Source: Actinomycetota bacterium (GTDB lineage: Bacteria > Actinomycetota > Actinomycetes > Mycobacteriales > Mycobacteriaceae). Taken from it: DNA of 8,013 bases. Below the pieces are notes generated by a model. That model searched no databases. It saw only the letters and a list, made by a program, of their open reading frames with translations, and was not told the DNA's origin. The stretch is from the NCBI GenBank assembly GCA_005787665.1, contig SYAB01000475.1, forward strand, positions 1 through 8,013, read 5' to 3'. Made by a program: the position numbers and the translations under genes. Each line of letters begins with the position of its first letter. Positions within the stretch are counted from its first letter, which is position 1. Of this stretch, positions 1 through 8,013 are shown piece after piece.

Positions 1-102
1 ACCGACTGCGCGAGCCCGGGCAATTCTCAGATCACCGCCACACCGAACGACCTCGGCATGATGGGCGGCTATGGAGGTTTCTGGGGCTTCGGCGGCTGGT
101 GA
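1..102 (+). CDS. C-terminal end of an unrecognised protein (5' truncated by window edge)
   Basis: Frame 1 is open from the first base to a TGA at 100-102, giving the last 33 residues of a protein whose start lies outside the window. The visible tail begins TDCASPGNSQITATP and ends in a Gly/aromatic-rich stretch (GGYGGFWGFGGW). A Cys-x-x-Pro-Gly-Asn segment followed by a Gly/Trp/Phe tail resembles the ends of small secreted or lipoprotein-like mycobacterial hypotheticals, but that is a loose impression and no family can be named. The gene converges on the SPFH gene, with only 7 bp between the two stop codons, so there is little room for terminators. That a real CDS is present is supported by the tight fit against the convergent stop and by composition. 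Its function is unknown. Confidence 0.55.
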   Translation, partial: TDCASPGNSQITATPNDLGMMGGYGGFWGFGGW

Positions 103-109
103 CCGGGCA

Positions 110-1297
110 CTAACCCGACGGCGGAGTCTGCGTCGGCTCGGAGGTCCCGGGGTCCAGTACGAGCGCACTCGGCAGGTCATGTGTCGTGGCCGCGATAGAC
201 CGGCGCGCCTCGGCTTCGGCTTTGGCAACGGCCTCGGCGATGTCGGGGTCGGTTCGGGTGTTGAACCAGTCGGCCACCTCGTCGGAATCGTCCGCCGGGG
301 TAGCGGCGTCGGCCTCCACCGGTGAAGGCTGGTAGCGGAACACCCCGTCGGATCCCGGTGCCCCCAGAAGTTTGGTGAAACCCTCCAGCGCGGAACCGAA
401 ATCGCTGGGGATCAGCCAGACTTTGTTGGCCTCGCCCTGAGCCATCTGCGGAAGCGTCTGCAGGTACTGATAGGCCAGCATCTCTGGGGTCGGTCGGCCG
501 GCCTTGATCGCGGCGAACGTCTTCTCGATCGCCTTGGCCTCGCCCTGTGCCTGCAGGTACTGCGCAGCCCGCTCGCCCTGAGCCCGCAGGATCCGGGACT
601 GCCGCTCGGCCTCCGCCGCCAGGATGGCGGCCTGTTTGGCACCCTCGGCGGCCAGGATCTGCGATTGTTTTTGGCCCTCGGCCTGTTTGATGGAGGCTTC
701 CCGGGTGCCCTCGGCGGTCAGGATCATCGCCCGCTTCTCACGGTCGGCGCGCATCTGCTTTTCCATCGAGTCCTGGATCGACGGTGGCGGGTCGATACTG
801 CGCAGTTCCACCCTCGCCACCCGCAAACCCCAGCGGTTGGTCGCCTCGTCGAGCACCCCACGCAACTGGGCGTTGATCTGGTCGCGGCTGGTGAGGGTCT
901 GCTCCAGCGTCATCCCGCCGACGACGTTGCGCAGCGTCGTGGTGGTGAGCTGCTCCACGCCGACGATGTAGTTGCTGATCTGATAGACCGCGGCCTGCGG
1001 GCTGGTCACCTGGAAATACACCACCGTGTCGATGTTGACGGTCAGGTTGTCCTCGGTGATCACCGGCTGGGGCGGGAAGGACACCACCCGCTCGCGCAGA
1101 TCCACCCGGGCCCGGATCCGGTCGATGAACGGGATCAGCAGGGTCAGCTGCCCGGACACCGTCTTGCTGTAGCGGCCGAGACGCTCGATCACCGCCGCCT
1201 CGGCCTGGGGAATGAGCGCCACCGACTTCGCGACGACGATGATCGCGAAGATCACCAGCACCGCCAGCAACACCAGTCCGGCCATCGCACCGTCCAT
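110..1297 (-). CDS. SPFH/stomatin-like (paraslipin-type) membrane protein
   Basis: A 395-residue protein with one N-terminal membrane segment (about residues 6-27), then an SPFH/band 7 domain (about 28-190) containing the family-typical IERLGRYSKTV and RVDLRERVVSFPPQPV segments. Residues 193-258 form an Ala/Glu/Gln-rich coiled coil built of six 11-residue repeats, followed by a conserved helical part (PEMLAYQYLQTLPQ) and a variable acidic, Pro-containing tail (about 325-395). The ATG at 1297 is chosen because a perfect AGGAGG lies 6 bases upstream; an in-frame extension to 1351 would run into the NfeD gene and lacks such a site. The NfeD-like gene lies 22 bp upstream on the same strand, and the NfeD-SPFH pairing is a well known operon type. 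Such proteins oligomerise on membranes and are linked to microdomain organisation and proteolytic quality control. It matches the position of M. tuberculosis Rv1488 (about 381 aa). The exact cellular role is not known. Confidence 0.93.
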   Translation of the reverse strand: MDGAMAGLVLLAVLVIFAIIVVAKSVALIPQAEAAVIERLGRYSKTVSGQLTLLIPFIDRIRARVDLRERVVSFPPQPVITEDNLTVNIDTVVYFQVTSPQAAVYQISNYIVGVEQLTTTTLRNVVGGMTLEQTLTSRDQINAQLRGVLDEATNRWGLRVARVELRSIDPPPSIQDSMEKQMRADREKRAMILTAEGTREASIKQAEGQKQSQILAAEGAKQAAILAAEAERQSRILRAQGERAAQYLQAQGEAKAIEKTFAAIKAGRPTPEMLAYQYLQTLPQMAQGEANKVWLIPSDFGSALEGFTKLLGAPGSDGVFRYQPSPVEADAATPADDSDEVADWFNTRTDPDIAEAVAKAEAEARRSIAATTHDLPSALVLDPGTSEPTQTPPSG

Positions 1298-1303
1298 CTC
1301 GAG

Positions 1304-1309
1304 CCTCCT
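1304..1309 (-). promoter_or_regulatory. Shine-Dalgarno site of the SPFH gene
   Basis: The minus strand reads AGGAGG here, six bases before the ATG at 1297. It is the strongest ribosome binding site in the window and decides the start: it favours MDGAMAG over the upstream in-frame start at 1351. The second in-frame ATG (MAGL, four codons on) would sit too far from it. Confidence 0.85.
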
Positions 1310-1319
1310 GTCTGACGCG

Positions 1320-1754
1320 TTACGGGTTCTTCCACACCACCGCGGTGGCACCGTCGATATGCAGAACGGTCACCTGATCACCGGGTTCGTAGACTTCGGC
1401 GTCATCGTAGGGCCGGGCCGTCCAGACCTCGCCCGCCAGCTTGACCTGGCCCTGATTGCGGTTGACCCGGTCCAGGACCAGCGCCGGGCGGCCCTCCAGC
1501 GCCTTCGCCGGCTCCGGCAGCCCCGCGTCGCGAGTCATCCGGCGCCGCAGCACCGGACGCACCAGCACGAGCAGCAGGATCGAGACCACCAGGAACACCG
1601 CGCCGTCCGCCCACACCGGCAGGTCGAGCAGCCAACTGGAGGTGGCCGCCGCGAGCGCGCCCCCGCTGAGCATGAGCAGGAACATGTCCCCGGTCAGCGC
1701 CTCGGCGGCCGCCAGCCCGAGAGCAGAGATCAGCCAGATCAGTGCCGCAGGCAT
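1320..1754 (-). CDS. NfeD-like membrane protein (short form, OB-fold C-terminus)
   Basis: A 144-residue protein, the same length I recall for M. tuberculosis Rv1487. Residues about 1-67 are strongly hydrophobic and hold three membrane segments (roughly 3-20, 25-43 and 48-67), followed by an Arg-rich boundary (RPVLRRRM). Residues about 85-144 look like the soluble OB-fold domain typical of NfeD proteins (EGRPALVLDRV, GEVWTARPYDDAEVYEPGD, VTVLHIDGATAVV). The form is short: there is no N-terminal ClpP-like serine protease domain. It is the first gene of a two-gene operon with the SPFH gene 22 bp downstream, and NfeD proteins are thought to act as partners of slipin/flotillin proteins in the membrane. 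There is no Shine-Dalgarno site before the ATG at 1754. A TAnnnT box six bases upstream suggests a leaderless mRNA. Confidence 0.9.
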   Translation of the reverse strand: MPAALIWLISALGLAAAEALTGDMFLLMLSGGALAAATSSWLLDLPVWADGAVFLVVSILLLVLVRPVLRRRMTRDAGLPEPAKALEGRPALVLDRVNRNQGQVKLAGEVWTARPYDDAEVYEPGDQVTVLHIDGATAVVWKNP

Positions 1755-1760
1755 AGCGAC

Positions 1761-1766
1761 ACGATA
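1761..1766 (-). promoter_or_regulatory. Candidate -10 box of a leaderless promoter for the NfeD-SPFH operon
   Basis: The minus strand reads TATCGT followed by six bases and then the ATG of the NfeD-like gene. This is the spacing expected if transcription starts at the A of the ATG, as in many mycobacterial leaderless genes with a TAnnnT -10 element. No good -35 hexamer is visible, and there is no Shine-Dalgarno site next to the start. This is inferred from pattern only. Confidence 0.5.
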
Positions 1767-1818
1767 CGCCCCTTGAACGACGGCGCGGCGGTGTCCGGCC
1801 AGGCCCGACCCGAGCCAT

Positions 1819-1824
1819 TACACT
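1819..1824 (+). promoter_or_regulatory. Candidate -10 box for the conserved hypothetical gene at 1835
   Basis: TACACT fits the mycobacterial TAnnnT -10 pattern and ends ten bases before the ATG at 1835. A start site about seven bases downstream would leave a leader of only a few bases. No convincing -35 is seen at the usual distance, and no Shine-Dalgarno site precedes the ATG. The 80-bp divergent gap 1755-1834 would therefore hold both this promoter and that of the NfeD operon. Confidence 0.35.
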
Positions 1825-1834
1825 TCCCAGCATC

Positions 1835-2668
1835 ATGTGGTGCCCGAGCGTTTCGCTGTCGGTGTGGGCCAACGCCTGGTTGGCCGGTCATGCCGCGCCG
1901 GACGACGTTCTTGACGCGTTAAGCGCTTGGGCGCCAAGGCATTCGGTGATCGCTTACGATGCGGTGGCGGCCGGCCGCACCGGCCTGCCGTGGCCGGATG
2001 TTGACGATCTCGGCACCATGTCGCTGTTGCAGACCATGCGAACCGCGGCGGGCCGGGGCGGCCGCGGCGGGCTGGCGCGGCCCGCGATCAGCCTGGCGCT
2101 GCCGGTCCCCGGCGACGTCCGGGGCCTGACGGCAGGCACCCAGTTCCAGAGCGACGCCCTCGATGCCGGCGAGGCCGTCCTGGTCACCGGGACCGACGGG
2201 GTAACGATCGGACTGATACCGGTGTTCGAGTGCACCGAGGAGGACGACCCGCCCGCGACACTGTCCTGGTCGGCCTACTCCCTTCCCGCGGTGCCGGCGG
2301 CGGATCACCTCGACCTCGGCGAGGCGGAATACGCCCTGCGGTCGACGGTGCGATCGGCCGCTGAGGCACTCGACGGCCTGCAGCCGGTTCCCGGCAGCAC
2401 GAACCCCAGGGCCATGGTGGAAGAGGTACTGGCGGCCAACGGCCACCATCGGACCCCCGACCACGCCCCCGCCAGGGCGCTTCGGGTGCTGGCGACCGCG
2501 GCTCACGTCGACGCCATCGTCCTGGTCAGCTCCGGAATGGCGCCGATCGGCACCCAGAGCGCGTCGGAGGCCCGCATCGCCGACGCCGCCCTGCGCCCGC
2601 TCAGCGCGGTGGTCCGATCCGCGCGGAGCGCGGCGGTCAGCGCGATCCTGCAGTCGGCCTGGGGTTGA
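1835..2668 (+). CDS. Conserved mycobacterial hypothetical protein (Rv1486c-like)
   Basis: A 277-residue protein with no domain I recognise; it has the position and orientation of M. tuberculosis Rv1486c (about 288 aa). It begins [20 protein letters not shown], followed by [14 protein letters not shown]. It is Ala/Gly/Pro-rich, lacks a clear signal peptide or membrane segment, and contains only two Cys (residue 3 and the one in VFECTEED). The middle ([21 protein letters not shown]) looks like beta-strands of a globular fold. A His-containing patch (NGHHRTPDH) sits between the middle and a helical Ala-rich C-terminus. The ATG at 1835 is taken because an upstream extension would use up the divergent promoter gap. 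The gene diverges from the NfeD operon and converges on hemH, its last 32 bp overlapping the hemH 3' end. It is the only complete plus-strand gene in the window. Function unknown; cytoplasmic location is inferred. Confidence 0.82.
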   Translation: MWCPSVSLSVWANAWLAGHAAPDDVLDALSAWAPRHSVIAYDAVAAGRTGLPWPDVDDLGTMSLLQTMRTAAGRGGRGGLARPAISLALPVPGDVRGLTAGTQFQSDALDAGEAVLVTGTDGVTIGLIPVFECTEEDDPPATLSWSAYSLPAVPAADHLDLGEAEYALRSTVRSAAEALDGLQPVPGSTNPRAMVEEVLAANGHHRTPDHAPARALRVLATAAHVDAIVLVSSGMAPIGTQSASEARIADAALRPLSAVVRSARSAAVSAILQSAWG

Positions 2669-3710
2669 CGGCAGCCGCGGCGGCCGCGCTGGCCTCGCAG
2701 TCGGCCGTGCAGAACCGTCCGTTGACACTGGATCCGTAGCCCGGAACCGGCTGTGGCCCGACGACCCTCGACGCCGCACGGCTCTGCCGCATCTCGTCGA
2801 GCAGGTCCAGCGCCAGCGCCGCGAAGCGGGGCTGGGCATTGGGGGTGGTCGCCCGAACGAGTGCGACGCCGAGCTCCTCGGCCTGCTCGGCGAGTTCGCT
2901 GTCGAGGTCCCAGATCACCTCGATATGGTCCGCGACGAACCCGACCGGACAGACGATGACCGCGGTGGTGCCGGCCTCGGCCAGGACCGCCAGGTGGTCG
3001 CCCACATCGGGCTCCAGCCACGGCACCTGGGGCGGGCCGGATCGGGACTGCCAGACCAGGTCGAAGTCGGCGTAGCCGGCGGCCGCGGCGACCAGACCCG
3101 AGGTGTAGGCGACCTGGCGGGGGTAGAGGCCCGGCCCGCATCGGTCCACCGCACGCATCGGGATCGAATGCGCGGTGAACACCAGCCGGGCGTCGGCCCG
3201 CAGCGCTTCCGGCAGTTCCGCGGCGGCCTCGGCGATCGCATCGGCGAACATCTCGATCATCAGCGGGTGATCGAAGTACTGCCGCAGCTTGACCAGCTCC
3301 GGCGCCCCCTCTCCCAACGCCGCCCTGGCGCGGCTGATGTCCTCCTGGTACTGCGTGCACCCGGAGTAGCCGCCCCATGCCGAGGTGGTGAACACCGCCG
3401 CACGGGTCACCCCGTCGGATGCCATCTCCGCGAGGGTGTCCTCGACGAACGGATGCCAGTTGCGATTGCCGAAGTACACCGGCAGCGTCTCGCCCCGTTC
3501 GGCCAACTCGGTCCGGATGGCCTCGATCAGTGCGCGGTTGATGCCGTTGATCGGCGAAACCCCGTCGAAATGCAGATAGTGCTCGGCGACTGATTCGAGT
3601 CGCTCGCGTGGGATGCCGCGGCCGCGGGTGACGTTCTCCAGGAACGGCATGACCTGGTCGGGACCCTCTGGCCCGCCGAAGGACAACAGCAGCAGCGCAT
3701 CGATGCTCAC
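2637..3710 (-). CDS. hemH: Ferrochelatase (coproporphyrin-type, HemH/CpfC; hemZ in M. tuberculosis)
   Basis: This is the enzyme that inserts ferrous iron into a porphyrin in heme synthesis. Actinobacteria use the coproporphyrin route, so coproporphyrin III is the likely substrate and coproheme the product. The 357 residues carry the family marks: [11 protein letters not shown] at the N-terminus, [10 protein letters not shown] (about 79-88), FTAHSIPMR with the metal-site His181, and [12 protein letters not shown] with Glu264. Both residues sit where the B. subtilis active-site His and Glu fall. Five Cys are present (118, 191, 254, 334, 338). Mycobacterial ferrochelatase is known to bind a four-Cys [2Fe-2S] cluster, and the tail pair CTADC is a plausible part of it. 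The tail beyond residue 338 is Ala-rich and probably disordered. The GTG start at 3710 overlaps the inhA stop as GTGA, and [13 protein letters not shown] matches the family start. The 3' end overlaps the convergent hypothetical gene by 32 bp. Confidence 0.95.
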   Translation of the reverse strand: MSIDALLLLSFGGPEGPDQVMPFLENVTRGRGIPRERLESVAEHYLHFDGVSPINGINRALIEAIRTELAERGETLPVYFGNRNWHPFVEDTLAEMASDGVTRAAVFTTSAWGGYSGCTQYQEDISRARAALGEGAPELVKLRQYFDHPLMIEMFADAIAEAAAELPEALRADARLVFTAHSIPMRAVDRCGPGLYPRQVAYTSGLVAAAAGYADFDLVWQSRSGPPQVPWLEPDVGDHLAVLAEAGTTAVIVCPVGFVADHIEVIWDLDSELAEQAEELGVALVRATTPNAQPRFAALALDLLDEMRQSRAASRVVGPQPVPGYGSSVNGRFCTADCEASAAAAAAVNPRPTAGSR

Positions 3711-4516
3711 AGCAGTTGGGTGCTCGCGCCGCCGTCGGCGTAGATGACCGTTCCGGTGGTCGCCGGCAGCCAGTCGGAGACCAGGGCGCACACGGTCTTC
3801 GCGACCGCGGTGGGGTCCTTCATATCCCAGCCCAGCGGAGCGCGCTGATCCCAGCCCTCTTCCAGCATGGCCATCTCGTCCTTGAACTGGTCGCCAAGTG
3901 CGCCACCCATGATCGCGCTCATCGCCAGCGTCCGGATCGGGCCGGCGGCAACGAGATTCGAGCGAACACCGACTTTGCCGGCCTCCCGGGCGACGAACCG
4001 GTTGACCGACTCCAGCGCGCTCTTGGCCACGGTCATCCAGTTGTAGGCGGGCATCGCCCTGGTGGGGTCGAAGTCCATGCCGACGATCCCACCGCCCGGA
4101 TTCATGATCGGCAGAACCGCTTTGGCCAGCGAGGCGTAGGAGAACGCCGAGATGTGGATACCCTTGGCCACGTCCTCGTAGGGTGCGTCGAAGAACGGGT
4201 TGATGCCCATCCCACTCGGCGGCATGTAGCCGATCGAGTGCACCACGCCGTCGAGTCCGTTGCCCTCCCCGATCACCTCGGCGACCCGGCCGGCCAGGCT
4301 GTCGAGGTGTTCGGCGTTCTGCACGTCGAGTTCCAGCAACGGGGCCGGATTGGGCAGCCGGTCGATGATCCGCTGGATCAGCCGCATCCGATCGAATCCG
4401 GTGCAGACGATCTCCGCCCCGGCCTCCTGGGCGACCCGCGCAATGTGGAACGCGATCGAAGAATCGGTGATGATGCCTGTGACGAGGACGCGCTTGCCCT
4501 CGAGAATCCCTGCCAT
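3707..4516 (-). CDS. inhA: NADH-dependent enoyl-[acyl-carrier-protein] reductase InhA
   Basis: FAS-II enoyl-ACP reductase: it reduces trans-2-enoyl-AcpM with NADH in the last step of each elongation cycle, making meromycolate precursors. It is the target of activated isoniazid. It has 269 residues, the same as M. tuberculosis InhA, so numbering carries over. The Rossmann start is [19 protein letters not shown]. Catalytic Tyr158 and Lys165 (YNWMTVAK) and Phe149 are present. Ile21 and Ser94, often altered in isoniazid-resistant isolates, are in the usual state. Thr266, a reported kinase site, is kept. It differs from the M. tuberculosis enzyme as I remember it at Tyr97 (Phe there), Met203 (Val there) and through 209-217 of the substrate-binding loop. 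The ATG at 4516 has an AAAGGA site five bases upstream. fabG1 ends 30 bp before it and hemH follows with a 4-base overlap, so the three genes form one operon. Confidence 0.98.
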   Translation of the reverse strand: MAGILEGKRVLVTGIITDSSIAFHIARVAQEAGAEIVCTGFDRMRLIQRIIDRLPNPAPLLELDVQNAEHLDSLAGRVAEVIGEGNGLDGVVHSIGYMPPSGMGINPFFDAPYEDVAKGIHISAFSYASLAKAVLPIMNPGGGIVGMDFDPTRAMPAYNWMTVAKSALESVNRFVAREAGKVGVRSNLVAAGPIRTLAMSAIMGGALGDQFKDEMAMLEEGWDQRAPLGWDMKDPTAVAKTVCALVSDWLPATTGTVIYADGGASTQLL

Positions 4517-4521
4517 GTAGG

Positions 4522-4527
4522 TCCTTT
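4522..4527 (-). promoter_or_regulatory. Shine-Dalgarno site of inhA
   Basis: The minus strand reads AAAGGA five bases before the inhA ATG at 4516, inside the 30-bp fabG1-inhA gap. It confirms the InhA start MAGILEGKR and shows that inhA is translated from its own site, unlike the following hemH gene, which relies on a stop/start overlap. Confidence 0.75.
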
Positions 4528-4546
4528 CGTGTGCTGCCGCGCCCTG

Positions 4547-6389
<1,843 letters not shown>

Positions 6390-6393
<4 letters not shown>

Positions 6394-7361
6394 TGTGCGC
6401 CTGCCATCGCACCGCGACGCCGGGAGGCCACGAAGCGCACGATGTCGGAGATCCAGTCCCGGTCGGTGCGCAAGGTCATCAGCGGCGCGCCGCACCGGCG
6501 CAGGGTGCGGGCCACCTCATCGGAGTGGATCGCGGCGGCCCGGGCGAAGTCGTCACGCAACTGTGCGTCGATGGTGAACTCGCGGGTGACGCCGGACTCG
6601 GTGTCTTGCAGAATCACCTCGCCGACATCGGGCAGTTCCACGTCACGAGGGTCGAGCACCTCGATGCCGAGCACCTCGTGGCGGGCCGCGATCGCCCGCA
6701 GCGGCCGGAACCAGTCGATCGGACCAAGGAAATCGCTGATGACCACAGCCATTCCGCGCCGGCGCTCGGGCCGGCGTAGTGCGTCGATCGCGGCACCGAG
6801 ATCCCCGCGCACGCCCAGCGGCGCCCGCGGCGCGGTGGCGATGGCCCGCAACAGGGTCTGCTCATGCTGACGACCCGACCGGGCCGGGATCCGGATGATG
6901 TCCTGGCCGTTGGCGATCAACGCCCCGATCCGGTTACCGCCTCCGCTGTTGAGGTAGGTGATCGCCGCGGCGGCCCCGACGGCCAGGTCGCGCTTTTCAC
7001 AACCGGTGGTGCCGAAATCCAGGCTGGCCGAGACGTCGACGACCAGCCAGGTCTCCAACTCGCGGTCGGCGATCATCTGCCGCACGTGAGGATGGGTGGT
7101 GCGCGCAGTCACCGACCAGTCCATCCGGCGGACATCGTCACCGGGCTGGTATGGCCTCGAATCCCCTGGTTCCGAGCCGGGTCCCGGAAGCAGCCCGAGG
7201 TGGTCGCCGTGCAGGACGCCGTCCAGCTTGCGCTTGACCGTCAACTCGAGGGTGCGCAGCGCGGCCGACAGTTTGGCATCGCCGATCTCGCCGCGCTGAA
7301 ACGACGGCGGGTGGATCACCTGCGGCCGACCATCCGCCGGGGCGGGAGTGGACTCGCTCAC
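6390..7361 (-). CDS. DUF58 domain protein (Rv1480-like), partner of MoxR ATPase
   Basis: 323 residues, close to M. tuberculosis Rv1480 (about 317). The DUF58 signature is clear at residues 67-87: [10 protein letters not shown], then RRMDW and TAR. After it comes a VWA-like half with VVDVSAS (Asp109, Ser111, Ser113) and VISDF (Asp210), so a degenerate or partial MIDAS site is likely. No membrane segment is visible, although many DUF58 proteins elsewhere have two N-terminal ones; this one looks soluble and cytoplasmic. The GTG start at 7361 overlaps the moxR TGA by four bases and the stop overlaps the VWA gene start by four bases, so translation is probably coupled throughout. In this operon type the DUF58 protein is thought to act with the MoxR AAA+ ATPase and the VWA protein. 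A direct biochemical function is not established. There is no good Shine-Dalgarno site at the GTG, which fits coupling. Confidence 0.92.
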
Positions 7362-8013
7362 CGAGCCGTAGCGCCCGCCGGCGGAGCCACCGGCGCTCCG
7401 GCCGGGACCACCGGGGGCACCGAATGTCCTTGCTGGGGAACCGCATTGACCTGGGGCAGCGCGACGGTCTGCAGGATGCGGCCGATCACGGCATCGGCCT
7501 TGACGTCGTCGGCCAACGCGTCGTAGGTCAGCACCAGGCGGTGGCGCAGCACGTCGGGAATCACCTCGACGACGTCCTGCGGGACGACGTAATCGCGGCC
7601 ACGGACCAGAGCCAGAGCGCGGGCGGCGGCGATGATGCCCAGCGAGGCGCGCGGGGAGGCCCCGAAGGCGATCCAGGCCTTGACGTCGGGCATCCCGAAC
7701 TGCTCGGGCCGCCGGGTGGCCGTCACGACCCGCACGACGTAGTCCACCAGCGCGTGGTGGACGAAGTTGTTCGCCGCGACATCCTGCAGACGCAGCAGGT
7801 CTCCGGTCTCAAGAATCGGCTTGGGCTCCGGCGGGGTCACCCCCATCCGGTAGATGATCTCGCGCTCCTCCTCCGGGGAGGGATAGTCGACGTTGATCTT
7901 GAACAGGAACCGGTCGCGCTGAGCCTCCGGCAGTGGGTAGACACCTTCGTTCTCTATCGGGTTCTGGGTGGCCATCACCAGGAACGGCTTGGGCAGCGGG
8001 TAGGTCTTGCCGC
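7358..8013 (-). CDS. moxR1: MoxR-family AAA+ ATPase, C-terminal part (5' end beyond window)
   Basis: The reading frame is open from the window edge (partial first codon at 8012-8013) to a TGA at 7358-7360, giving 217 residues of a protein that starts outside. The visible part opens GKTYPLPKPFLVMATQNPIE, which is the AAA+ sensor 1 region; the Walker A and B motifs must lie upstream. EAQRDRF carries the expected arginine-finger position, although EAQLDRF is more usual. The lid domain follows, with GASPRASLGI as sensor 2 and RDYVVPQDV. The last 35 or so residues are Pro/Ala/Val-rich and probably flexible. MoxR ATPases act as chaperones, often with VWA proteins encoded beside them, as here. The order moxR-DUF58-VWA upstream of fabG1-inhA matches M. 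tuberculosis Rv1479-Rv1481, hence the symbol. The GTG at 7978 is an internal Val codon, not the start. Confidence 0.93.
   Translation of the reverse strand, partial: GKTYPLPKPFLVMATQNPIENEGVYPLPEAQRDRFLFKINVDYPSPEEEREIIYRMGVTPPEPKPILETGDLLRLQDVAANNFVHHALVDYVVRVVTATRRPEQFGMPDVKAWIAFGASPRASLGIIAAARALALVRGRDYVVPQDVVEVIPDVLRHRLVLTYDALADDVKADAVIGRILQTVALPQVNAVPQQGHSVPPVVPAGAPVAPPAGATAR

Noticed and set aside
115..136. Short inverted repeat CCGACG/CGTCGG downstream of the left-edge gene
   Set aside because: A six-base stem with a ten-base loop inside SPFH coding sequence and no T-tract is expected by chance in this composition.
2670..2694. GC-rich hairpin just after the hypothetical gene stop (5-bp stem CGCGG/CCGCG, then mismatches)
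   Set aside because: It arises from the Ala-codon run in the hemH tail, has internal mismatches and no T-tract, so it is too weak to call a terminator.
1919..2839. 306-codon minus-strand frame across the hypothetical gene and hemH end
   Set aside because: It is Arg/Pro-rich shadow sequence. The plus-strand frame 1835-2668 has balanced composition and matches the conserved neighbourhood. This is the least certain of the shadow calls because the true gene is itself a hypothetical.
2503..3378. 291-codon minus-strand frame overlapping hemH in another frame
   Set aside because: The ferrochelatase frame carries all family motifs; this one is a Gly/Arg-rich out-of-frame reading.
3711..3791. Longer hemH start at 3791
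   Set aside because: It adds 27 Arg/His-rich residues unlike any ferrochelatase and lies wholly inside inhA; the GTG overlap start at 3710 fits the family.

Overview
The window is a high-GC actinobacterial chromosome segment, almost certainly from a Mycobacterium/Mycolicibacterium species. The evidence is the presence of fabG1 (mabA) and inhA, FAS-II enzymes of mycolic acid synthesis. Their proteins match the M. tuberculosis ones nearly residue for residue as I recall them, and the gene order follows the M. tuberculosis Rv1479-Rv1488 block. The species cannot be named from the sequence alone. I see no tRNA, rRNA, CRISPR array, insertion sequence or other mobile DNA. This is a dense core-genome region.

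Right half, minus strand (reading 8013 to 5386): the C-terminal part of a MoxR-type AAA+ ATPase, a DUF58 protein and a membrane-anchored von Willebrand A (VWA) protein. They are joined by 4-base GTGA stop/start overlaps, so they form one translationally coupled unit. MoxR-DUF58-VWA sets are generally thought to act as chaperone or maturation systems for envelope or metalloprotein targets. A perfect 13-bp inverted repeat sits on the stop codon of the VWA gene.

Centre, minus strand (5300 to 2637): a candidate leaderless promoter, then fabG1 (3-oxoacyl-ACP reductase), inhA (enoyl-ACP reductase) and hemH/cpfC (ferrochelatase). FabG1 and InhA catalyse two successive reductive steps of FAS-II elongation. 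HemH inserts iron into the porphyrin. inhA and hemH again overlap by GTGA. M. tuberculosis has a gene (Rv1482c) between its VWA gene and fabG1; here only 98 bp lie there.

Left half: a conserved hypothetical gene on the plus strand (1835-2668) converges on hemH with a 32-bp overlap. It diverges from a two-gene minus-strand operon encoding an NfeD-like membrane protein and an SPFH/stomatin-like protein, a widespread pairing in membrane-domain organisation and quality control. At the left edge is the last 33 codons of an unrecognised plus-strand gene ending 7 bp from the SPFH stop.

The region is mostly ordinary. The points most worth a second look are the inverted repeat between the MoxR and fabG1 units, promoter architecture that suggests leaderless transcripts, natural substitutions in the substrate pockets of FabG1 and InhA, a regular 11-residue repeat in the SPFH protein, and the predicted outward-facing VWA domain.
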